DNA from: Peribolospora baueri
Lineage: Eukaryota > Basidiomycota > Peribolosporomycetes > Peribolosporales > Peribolosporaceae
Reading direction: 5' to 3'
Length of the DNA: 64,000 nucleotides
NCBI GenBank assembly: GCA_029717555.1
Contig: JAMDHS010000039.1
Span: 62,001-126,000, forward strand
The translations under genes were made by a program, and so were the position numbers. Under the pieces are notes generated by a model. That model was given only the letters and a program-made list of their open reading frames with translations, was not told where the DNA came from and made no database searches. Positions 55,457 through 64,000 of this stretch are shown here, one piece after another (the first letter of the stretch is position 1; each line of letters opens with the position of its first letter).

Positions 55457-58190
55457 ATGTATACTAAACATATCGCGTATTGCATAGCACTGACACCGGT
55501 GCCGGCATGCATAGTAGAGGCCGGGCGAAAGGCATCACGTGACCCAGAGTCGATGCACGGACCACTACACGCCACCGCGCATCACACTTCTTCAGCAAGG
55601 GCCATAATGCTTGTTGGCCAAAGCAAACTAACCTCTGCGCTGGCAGTGCGCGCAGCCTCCTCTTTAATCGCCTCACCTTGCGTTGTTTTGGCGAAAGACG
55701 TAGAAATCCCGGGGGCGAAGGGAAAGCGATTTTTCACAGGAAGCTGGCGTGACTGGTTCGAACCGAATCAAGCATTTCGAGGAGGCTCATTTCTGGTACA
55801 AAGTCATATTTTCCAATGTCCCGTCGAGGTTTACCTAGACGTCTACGTCTCTCCTGCCGCCCTCGCCAACCGCGACTCCATCACCGCCGGTGTCCACCAC
55901 TACTTCCCCGGCGAGATACGCCTCTGGCAAAGCAAGCTCGTCGACGCCGTGATGAGCGTACGTTTCTTCACGGAGGAAGGCGCAAGAAAGGTTCTGGACT
56001 TTGTGCTCAGGGCGCTTACCAGATCAGCTGAAACGGGCCGTCACGGTTTTATTTTATCTTTGTACTCGCTCGTTCTCTCGCCCATTGCGCAGTTTTCTGT
56101 CTCTCTCCTTCGCCAAGGCCGAAGATGAAATCAAATCAGGGCTGAAGGTGTCATCCGCGTCTAGATCGTCCAAACTCTCATTCCACATCCTCGCGCCAAT
56201 CTTCCTGGACTACCACACCATTTCTGGAGCAGTTTCTCGCTTGGGAATTTGGCCAGTTTTTCCGTAGGAACACCATCAACGCCCTCACCTCGGCGAGCTG
56301 GGTGTGATGGGGCTACTGCTTAAAATGGACAGAAGAGGAAAGGCAGCGTACGTCGCGGACCTCGCCGTGTATCACGGGCACCAGGATGCCCGGTACCTCC
56401 AAGTATGGGCAAATTCCCAGACCTCTGCGCCCAGTGCAGCGCATCGACGAGGAGAGCAACGCATGGGAACCGGCCTTGGTGGCCACGGCTTCGACTCCTT
56501 TCTCCCTCGTACGCAGGTTTTCCCAGGGGTTAGAGCTATGACCACGGCTAGTTCAGCACGAAGGCTCCTATACGATAAATGCCACACCCTTATCCGTCGC
56601 ACCAAGCGACCTCTATCCTTGGCCAGCCGCCCGCGCGTCTTTCCATCACAAGCATCCCGCAGGAGTGCAGAACGGCTTCCTTGATGCAGTCTGCCGGGTC
56701 ACAAAGGCCAACGTCGTTACCATGGGTACTCTTGCTTCCCACTGGATTAAGGCGATGGCCTGACCTGTTATCTCAACACAGGACCTGCACGACAAGATTC
56801 GCGGCGTTGCCACCGACCCGAAAGTGATAGGACGTGGTCAAAATCGACCCTTCTAGAGGACACAGCTGACACAGCCATGGTCCTCATGGAGGATGGGTTT
56901 ACCACCCGACAATTCATCGACTTACCACAAGGCGCATGCGTGTACTGCCCAATCTGTGAGACAAGGCTGGCAAGACAAGGTACAAGTGGCCTTCAGGGTA
57001 TCGGTACGGCATCGGCCAGGATCTTCATGACAAACACCGGCTCGCACGGCCTCCACTGCTTCAGCTGCGACAAGACGTTCTTCATGGCGGCGACGTACCG
57101 ACGTACAGAAATGTCGGTGAGGCCAGATGAGGTAATCTGCCTTCCTCTCACGACAAGCAAGATCAACTCTGACGGCCGCGAGGACATTTCCCCCGTCGTG
57201 GACGGCACACATCGCATGACCTGCATCTCAGCGGGGACTGGGTTGGGAAAGACCGAATACGTGAACACCGTGCCGTACCGCGCCCTCCTCCCTGGCGACC
57301 TCAGCGTTCTCGCGATTTCGGGCCTCTCTCGCTTCGTATCAGGCAACTAGGTGGCATCTCACCGACTATCAAGCCGAAGAAGCCTTTTCCCACCCACCCG
57401 TGCGAACTATATCGATATGCCTGAATTCGATAGTTCGCATTCCCAGGGATGTTGCCTACTCCTTCGTCATTCTGGACGAGGCCGACCCGACGGCTATTCG
57501 GCTCTCGCTGGCCGAGGCAACAATGGACGACAGGTTCTCCGACGTCCTAGTGCAGCTTTCCGCCATCCTCCGCAAGTCCTTCCACATCTTTCTGCTTCAA
57601 GCAGACTTAACAGAGGACGCGGTTGAGCTCTTCGCGTCGTTGGCCGGTTTGGACGCAGAGGACCGGCGTCCAGTCCGACGCGTCCGAATCGATTCACCCC
57701 GTCAGTTTTACCCAATGGCAGAAACAGAGGACCAGGCACTGGTCATTGGGGCGCTAAGGCGCATGTACGAAGACCGGTTTGATCATGACCGCAAGAAGGT
57801 CAAAATGCCGATAATTGTCTTCTGTACGTACCGCGCGTTTCGCGACCGCACTGTTCGTCTGGCTACAAACCGAGGTACGTGCAGCCCAATGTCTTTCGAG
57901 TGGAGTGGCGCTAGCACTTCTGACTTGCCGGCCTCTCACCACGCCACGCTCAGATCTGCCAATATCCAGAGGCGAAAGAGCGGATCAAGCCCATAACTGC
58001 AGACTCGCGGGAAGCCGGCTTCCTCAGAAACGCCAATGCCGAGACTTCAACGGCGGACATTGCGATAGTCTCCCCAGTTTTCGCCGCGGGCATATCAGTG
58101 GACCGGCACTACCGAGGTCGTTTTGACTTCCTACACAAATGCGTTCTAACGCACGACGCCGAGTGGCAATTTACAGCCTGACATTCCACC
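55457..58190 (+). mobile_element. Fossil of a herpes-pox-type primase plus superfamily 2 helicase element, broken
   Basis: A decayed coding unit reading on the + strand. The first part (about 55.6-56.4 kb) resembles an archaeo-eukaryotic primase (AEP) of the herpes-pox type, including the late motif in which an Asp-x-Ala-Val-Tyr segment is followed by an Arg. A zinc-ribbon-like region with paired CxxC motifs lies at about 56.93-57.09 kb, a Walker A loop (GTGLGKT) near 57.23-57.25 kb, and a Walker B (ILDEAD) near 57.46-57.49 kb, followed by helicase-like sequence to about 58.2 kb. Primase and origin-binding-type helicase are joined in large DNA viruses and related mobile elements. It is broken, with at least about six interruptions, and no terminal repeats were identified. 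The motifs remain legible, so it is of middling rather than very great age. The exact family is not known. Confidence 0.6.
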
Positions 58191-58268
58191 CTCTCCCAGT
58201 GTAACGCACCCAAGATAGGAGATGGAGGAAGACTACTGGGTTCCATGGTGGTCGGTGGGGGCTGCGAT

Positions 58269-58318
58269 GGATATCACCGCCCTCCACCAACCACCTGACC
58301 TAGCCTACATGGCGATCT
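58269..58318 (+). repeat. Left copy of a direct repeat flanking the gypsy fragment
   Basis: This copy and the one at 59388-59437 agree at roughly four fifths of positions and share the exact 16-mer GACCTAGCCTACATGG. The two lie about 1.1 kb apart in the same orientation. They could be remnants of terminal repeats or a local duplication. Confidence 0.7.
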
Positions 58319-59387
58319 GGGCGCCTTACCGTTACACCACCCTCTCACCGCCAGTGCAATATTCCACTTCCCGCCTCACGCGGGGTGGCGATGAGGTCGG
58401 GCAAGAGCTGGGAGACCTTGGTGCGGATGTACTGCTTGTTCAGCAGGTCTGCCAGGTTGAACGCTCCTCCGTTGCAGTAGGCCGCTGTGGCGACCGAAAT
58501 CTCCGCCTTGACGTAGAGATTGTTGTCGATCAGGCGTTGAAGGACCTCACGAACGTGTTCGACATGTTGGGCTCGGTCTGCCAGAAGATCAAAATGTCAT
58601 CGAGGTATACGAGTACTGTGACGTCAAGGAGATCACGAAAGAGATAGTTCATGAACCCTTGGAACGTCGCGGGGGCGTTGGTAAGCCCAAAAGGCATGAC
58701 GGCCGATTCAAAATGGCCATACTTATTCCGAAAGGCCGTCTTCCATTCATCTCCGTCCTTGATCCGGATAAGGTTGTAGGCGTCACGGAGATCCAAGGGC
58801 GTAAAGAGACCGGAGACGCCTCCGCCATTGCCGTTCATCATGGTGCTGGCAAACGTTACGGTGGCCGAGGCGTTGGGGACGCCGCTGGCGTCGATGGCGA
58901 GGCGACCAAAGGCGTGCACGTTCTGGTCGGTGCCGGTGGGCGGGACGAGGACGATGCCAGAGCCGACGCTGCTGCGTGGGACGCCCATCTGCGAAGGGGC
59001 GATGGAGAAGACGGGGGCGGAGAAGCTGGACGGCTTGCGAGCGGACGCCTGGTTGTCGTGTTCGGACCTGAGCGCGCCAGCGGCGCCGGCGCTCTAAGGC
59101 CCGCCGTAGGGTTGGCCGTCGCTGGGACACGGGTTGGAGCCGGCGCGGGCCCTGGGGATGAGCGAGGGGGCCATCTTGACGGACAAGAGGCGAGGACGGT
59201 CTGGCTTTGCGGGGACGATGGTGGCGGAGGGCGCCGACGCCGACGTGGGCGCGAGCGGGGATGGAAGGCTCGGGCGTCGGAGGCTGATCGAAGCCCGCTG
59301 CTGAAGGAGGGATTGACAGAGTCGAGAAGCAGGTGGGGGCGGGGATGTAATGGTCGATCCCATGAAGGGACAAATGGTGTGGAGATT

Positions 59388-59437
59388 GATATCGACGCCC
59401 TTTACCGATCAAATGACCTAGCCTACATGGTGATCGT
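59388..59437 (+). repeat. Right copy of a direct repeat flanking the gypsy fragment
   Basis: The partner of the repeat at 58269-58318, in the same orientation. It begins GATATCGACGCCCT and carries the shared 16-mer. Confidence 0.7.
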
Positions 59438-59705
59438 GACAATTGGTCTCCATCGTCGAATGTCGGGAATGCCTGAAGGAAGGAGAGGGGTCAGATGCCA
59501 GTCACACCTTTCACTACTGCTTGAAAGACAGGGAGAGGAAGAATATCAAGACTCGTATTCACAGCTATGAGGCGATCGTGAAAGTGTGAAGGGAGAAAGA
59601 AGGCGTAGATGGTCACAGAAGCGCGTCCGCTATTAGCGGCCGATCGCTTCACCGCCTGCTGACATACCGTCGACGCATCGTATCATATCGTAATCACCAC
59701 CCACC

Positions 59706-59879
59706 ATGGACGCGCGAGCAAGACAGTACCATCAAGCGCAGAGCTTCCACCGCGTCCCACCAACGACTCCTCATTTTCCCCCCAATGGCCAAGTTGCGTA
59801 CGGAAACCACGTCGCCATACCCTCGCGCCAGCAGGGTACTTCCGTGTCGACAACGGGGATACTGCATCCTTTGTCCTTT

Positions 59880-59910
<31 letters not shown>

Positions 59911-62900
59911 ACATTCTTCCACCAGCACATCCGGTCGCACCCTCCCCCCAACACCATTCTTCTCTCCAGAACTGGAGAGGTCCAGTCGCGGCAGTCGCAG
60001 CAGAGATGGTGCCAACGCATCCTCAACTGCTCATGCAATCGCATCCTTATTACCTCCCACACGCCATCGGAGCTCCCCCAGCTGCACCTCCGCCACTGAT
60101 GAACACCCCTGTTCCGACCTTACAAGCGTCGACGTTGGCTGGCTTCGATCAGATACGAACACCGTCCTTTTCTGATGGGCACCCCAAATCTGAATACCGA
60201 CGACGACAGTCCGACGGTCCCACGATCAACCCTCGACCAGCCAAGCGGCCGCGTTTGAGCGACCAGAACAATACCCGATCTCGTGTAACACCTGCAGTTC
60301 TTCTGCGGATGTCACTCTCTTTTTTGCGCAGTGCGCAGTCTGTTTTCGGGATCATCAGCTCTCTGCCCACCGGCCACCCTAGTAGGGACGAATCGATTCG
60401 ACGATATCATGAACTGGTACACGCCGCAGTGTTGACCCTCCTGGCTCTGCTACGAGCAGAAAGGCTGGATCCGAAACTAGAGCTCAGGGCACGGATTATC
60501 CTAGCAGAAGTGCTCCTTCGGGAGACGCCTGGTAACGTTGAGGTGGAGCGGGTTATATCCAAAGGAGTGAGTAGCGTCAGAATGACTCCAGTATCAGAAG
60601 TGTCATTGCGCTGCCAGAATGCAGTTTCTCAAGCTTCTGGATGGTGTCCTTCTCCAACCTGAAACCTATAGATACTACTCGCGCAGAAGCACACAGAACT
60701 GGCCGACTTGAAATATCGTCTGTGCGATCTTCAAGTGGAGTTGGCCGTCGCCCTCGGCAACTTTCATTTTGCAAAAGTGCAGCTGAAGAAGTTGTCGAAG
60801 GAAGTCGCAAGGTCAGTGCACCGCCCAACCTCCTCCGCCGGGATGGCTTTCGTCGCAGAGCGACTGACCACACCTTTGCTCTTTCGCGCAGCCTCTCGCG
60901 ATCAACAGTCTGGCGTTACCATTTCAACTTTCGGCTTTTCGCCCTTCATTTACAGCATGAGGGCGACAGATCAGCTGCCCTCGGTGCCCTTCGTGATGTC
61001 GAGCGTCTTTCTTCGGGTGCCGGGGATACGTGGATCTGCGCAGCGGCAGGGTTGATGAGGGCTAGGGTTATGTTCTCTGCGTCGGACTTGGGAGGGGTCG
61101 AAGAGGCTTTGAGTGCAGTCGAAAGCCTTCTCCCGCCATCACTATTCTCCAGCACTGTTGGAACCGCAGAACCATCCCACACTCACCCATTTCAGCGTAG
61201 GCTCCTTGCGTACTTCCTTGTTCTCGACACTATCCTTCGCGTACACAGAGGAGATGCTCAACGGGCTAAAGAAAGGCTGGCAGTCCTCCACTCTCTGCTC
61301 GACGGAGGCGGTATGGAAGAAAATGGAGAATCAGAAGGATGGTTGTGGGTAAGTGGCTTCGTCGATGTTGACTTTGTGCTCCGTCCGACTCAGAGCTTGC
61401 TGACGAAAGGCGGCTCTTTCCCGTCACACAGATACCCCTTGCGAATCCGTCAGGTGGAGAAGTACTGTCTGCGCACCAATCATCTCGCCCGGAACAGCGG
61501 ACAGAAGCTGTTCTCCTGTCGGTGTCCCCGAAGACACAACTTTATACCTTAGCATTCCTTGTCAGCGCCCTCGTGCACTCTTCCAACCCGGTCAGCAAGA
61601 CCCAAACGAAGCTGGACGCCTTTGCAGGTCACGGGTTGGTGAACGTGAACAATCTCTTGTGCAGATCAGAGGGTGAGTCCGTATTCTAGCTGAGCCATGC
61701 TTTAATTCTCAGCTCATTCAGAGAACATGGATGCGGTCTTGATGTTTGACCGTGCCACCAACTATCTAGGGTCAGACATCATGCGAACACAAAGTAACAA
61801 AGTATCTGTCATGATCAAAGCCGAAGTTCTTATTCTCATGGTCCAAAGTGCGATCATGCGCTCAAAGTTCGTTGAGGCTGAACAGGTGAATATTTCCATC
61901 CGCTTTCCCCCCCGGGTCTGAAGTGTGGTATTAAAGATCTTCGACCTCCATCTGACACTTCTCCGTCTCCTCCGAACTTTCTTTATTTCATAAGGTCTTT
62001 CTTGACCTGGTCTCACATCTGCGGACGTATAACCTTTTTGATCGCTTTTCATCTCGAACTCTGCTCCTGAGTGCCATGCTGCTGCATGCCCGCGCCAGGC
62101 CCTCCGAAGCCCTTGAGACGTATCGCCTCGTCGCGTTCAATGAACGAAGAACTGGGGTCAGCACAACAAGGGACGAAGGTCCAGAATCGCCAACAAGCAA
62201 GACGAACCTTGTCCTCGACTCGACTGAAGTGGCCCTGCTTGCTTTGGTTGGCGAGGTGCTTGTGCGTGCTGGAGAGCGAGCCTGGCATGACGCAGACGGT
62301 CGGCATCGAGGCGGCCAAGTGTCTATCCAGTCGTCCACCAGTGGCGACGAACGTCCCCTGGAGGAGCTGGTAAAGGACGTCGGAAAGGCATGCGCCGCCT
62401 ATGGAAGCAAGAGGTTAGAACTTGCCGGCAAGCTCATTGAAAGCGTGTTGAGAGTGGAGATCCTTGGGAAAAAGTGAGCTTGCAGCGTCTAGCTCTGTCA
62501 AAACCTCTCAGTCGCTGTGTCGTGGCTGACGCTTCTCTCTGCTTGCGACAGGGCGCTCCTCGCTGGAGCATTATCGCTCGCTCAATCCTGCTCCAATCAT
62601 CACGTAATCGCCTTGCTCTTCGGTCTACTCGGCGGTCTGTTCCTCAACACACGCAACATCGAAGCCGAGAAGATGCTTCAGTCCGGATGGCATCTTGCCG
62701 CGCTCATGGGCGGCGCAGCCGATGAAGGGGACAACCGAAAACGTTCGAGAAAAGGCGTAGGGCACGCCCGGCTTGGTCTGTGGATCGGAGAGAACCTTCA
62801 AGGCGAGTATAACAGTGGCACTCTTCAGGCGATGCGTCCGTTCCGCTGCTGAGTTCGCCGCACTTGGACTTGTCGCAGTTCTCTACACTCGAACAGGGCG

Positions 62901-62976
62901 ACCAGAAAAGTCCATTGAACAGGCCAGGATGAATCGCACGCTGGCCCTGGCGCTGAACTCCGCAGAGGACTCGTAG
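59706..62976 (+). CDS. Cohesin-loading factor Mau2/Scc4 (TPR protein)
   Basis: The partner of Scc2/NIPBL in the complex that loads cohesin on chromatin. Exon 1 (59706-60566) holds a Pro/His-rich disordered N-terminus with a PTPTPTPT run, a basic KRPRLSDQ patch that may be a nuclear signal, and then helical repeats. Typical family segments are LDPKLELRARIILAEVLLRE followed by TPGNVEVERVI, ADLKYRLCDLQVELAVALGN, FHFAKVQLKKLSKEV, AERLAVLHSLLDGG-like helices and the C-terminal LAGALSLAQSCSNHHVIALL then LNTRNIEAEKMLQSGWHLAA. The last exon ends ALALNSAEDS. About ten exons; the junctions in the middle (60.8-61.7 kb) are not all resolved. The TPR pattern alone is generic, but the NHH...LNTR...AEKML segment is specific to the Mau2 family. 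Confidence 0.78.
59879..59912 (+). repeat. CCCGAC hexamer repeat inside the Mau2 coding region
   Basis: About five perfect copies of CCCGAC encode the PTPTPTPT run in the disordered N-terminus. In-frame length changes here would only vary the Pro-Thr linker. Confidence 0.85.
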
Positions 62977-63284
62977 CTCTAGCGTTCTATGCGTTACATC
63001 GTCTGTCTGTCCTGTATCTACGCAGATGCGATGAATAAATGCATCTTTGCACACAAACAAGTCTGCTGAGATTCTGATCTACTTCTGCGAATCGCAATGT
63101 GCCGGCCTATGACGCTGGCGACCAAATGGAGCTGCGGCGTACGCGTCCCGTTTAAATGACGCGCCCCGCACCTCGTTTCTGCTCATCACATCCACCCCAC
63201 GTCTTCCGGTTGCGACCAGGATCCCGCCGACCTCTCACTGGGCACTCTGGCGTCGCTCGTGCCTTCCACAGGTCGTGCGGCGAC
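62977..63284. other. Intergenic region, Mau2 3' end and promoter of the F-box gene
   Basis: 308 bp between genes in tandem. An AATAAATG at about 63034-63041 may serve as the polyadenylation signal of the Mau2 gene. Confidence 0.4.
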
Positions 63285-64000
63285 ATGTGGTCTAGCCCTC
63301 CCCGGAAGCGGGCACGTTCTGAACTGCCCGATGCCGAACTCTGCCTGCCTTCGCCCGCTCCCTCGCCGCCTTCGCCAGCCTTACTATCGGCAGATGGTGG
63401 TGGCCCAGACGCTGCGCTTGGTCTCGCTGGGAGCAGCTTCCATGGGATGGGCGGAGAGTACGGTCAGCAAGACGTTTCGTCTCTCCAAAATCTCGTCGCT
63501 GGTTTCGGGAGCTTGTCCGCCTCCCAGCAGACGTCGGTCCTTTATCATCTCCTGCGGCAAACTTCTCGGCCGGTGCTGCATTTCGTCGACAACCTCGTGT
63601 CCCCCTCTTTGCGCCATGACTTCTTCAGAGAGCTTCCACCAGAAATTGTCTCCACCATCCTCTCGTACCTCGACACGAGGAGTCTGTGCCGAGCAGCGCG
63701 GGTCTGCAAAGGTTGGCGATGGATCGTGGATTCAGATTGGAAGGCGTGGCGAGATCGCATGGTCGCAGAACACCTTTGGAAGGGAGACGGCAGCGAGGAA
63801 AGGGAGGTGAAAGAGGTCTTGGCTGAGCGGGAGAGGCGACTAGCTTCCAAGCGTACGACGAATACGCCGTCGGACTCTTTGAGTGGACGGACGCCAGGCG
63901 AGGGTCGGATGAGGCTCGATGGAGACGACAACGCTACCTGGACGCCAACAACTCCACCCTCTATTGCGACGACGTCATCTCAAACATGCCTTTCCGACGA
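63285..64000 (+). CDS. F-box protein of the Cdc4/Pop1/Fbw7 family, N-terminal part, runs off the right edge
   Basis: The substrate receptor of an SCF ubiquitin ligase, acting in the nucleus. From ATG 63285 the frame is open to the window end (238 codons). It starts MWSSPPRKRARSELPDAE, with a basic PRKRARS nuclear-signal-like patch. It then has the D domain that dimerises Cdc4 proteins (QQTSVLYHLLRQTSRPVLHF, VDNLVSPSLRHDF), followed at once by the F-box ELPPEIVSTILSYLDTRSLC and ARVCKGWRWIVDSDWKAWRD. A linker with Arg/Glu-rich helix and Thr/Ser-rich sequence follows. The expected C-terminal WD40 repeats lie beyond the edge. The D-domain/F-box spacing separates it from other F-box proteins. Confidence 0.85.
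   Translation, partial: MWSSPPRKRARSELPDAELCLPSPAPSPPSPALLSADGGGPDAALGLAGSSFHGMGGEYGQQDVSSLQNLVAGFGSLSASQQTSVLYHLLRQTSRPVLHFVDNLVSPSLRHDFFRELPPEIVSTILSYLDTRSLCRAARVCKGWRWIVDSDWKAWRDRMVAEHLWKGDGSEEREVKEVLAERERRLASKRTTNTPSDSLSGRTPGEGRMRLDGDDNATWTPTTPPSIATTSSQTCLSD

Larger units (their letters stand above)
58269..59437 (-). mobile_element. Fossil fragment of a Ty3/gypsy LTR retrotransposon (reverse transcriptase part)
   Basis: The - strand carries the core of a Ty3/gypsy (Metaviridae) reverse transcriptase between about 59.0 and 58.4 kb. Visible parts are the [12 protein letters not shown] segment, the [13 protein letters not shown] block and the catalytic YLDD box (58596-58607). No gag, protease, RNase H or integrase was recognised, and no full LTR. 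The sequence upstream of the core on the - strand does not look like a normal gypsy pol and may be foreign or a rearranged join. Imperfect direct repeats of about 50 bp (58269-58318 and 59388-59437, sharing an exact 16-mer) bracket the fragment. It is broken and partial, with at least several interruptions; age middling. Confidence 0.8.

Overview
The window is nuclear DNA from a GC-rich, very intron-rich fungus, most likely a basidiomycete of the Pucciniomycotina (red-yeast / Microbotryomycetes type). The evidence is the many short introns (mostly 60-130 bp, GT...AG) splitting almost every gene, exons down to 13-25 bp, strong G/C third-position bias, a respiratory complex I subunit, a leucine-catabolic biotin carboxylase, and fungus-specific proteins such as Sec72. 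The lineage is inferred from gene style, not from a marker sequence.

Layout, left to right: N-terminus of a secreted GH20 beta-hexosaminidase (-, cut by the edge); eIF2B alpha (+); a 19-exon Dal5/allantoate-type MFS permease (+); a 2.8 kb stretch without a recognisable gene; complex I 21 kDa subunit (-); a disordered, nucleoporin-like protein (+); tRNA-dihydrouridine synthase Dus1 (-); methylcrotonyl-CoA carboxylase alpha (+); a DHA1/polyamine-type MFS exporter (-); ESCRT-II subunit Vps36 (+); an AhpD-fold protein (+); proteasome lid subunits Rpn6 (-) and Rpn7 (+); an AVT-type vacuolar amino-acid transporter (-); Sec72 (+); ribosomal proteins eS4 (-) and eL33 (+); an uninterrupted 7.85 kb frame for a giant disordered protein (-); a 4 kb island of decayed mobile or virus-like DNA (primase-helicase fossil, then a Ty3/gypsy reverse transcriptase fossil); the cohesin loader Mau2/Scc4 (+); and the 5' part of a Cdc4/Fbw7-type F-box gene (+, cut by the edge).

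The host genes lie largely as head-to-head pairs with compact shared promoters, alternating with convergent tails. Two pairs join subunits of one machine: RPN6/RPN7 (227 bp apart) and eS4/eL33 (319 bp apart). In the ribosomal pair both genes have a first coding exon that consists of the ATG alone. Most genes are housekeeping (translation, proteasome, ESCRT, secretion, mitochondrion). The unusual content is the giant disordered protein with EB1-binding-like motifs, the primase-helicase fossil, the microexons, and the paired gene architecture. Exon boundaries were read by eye from splice signals and protein continuity; those stated to the base are well supported, the others are approximate.
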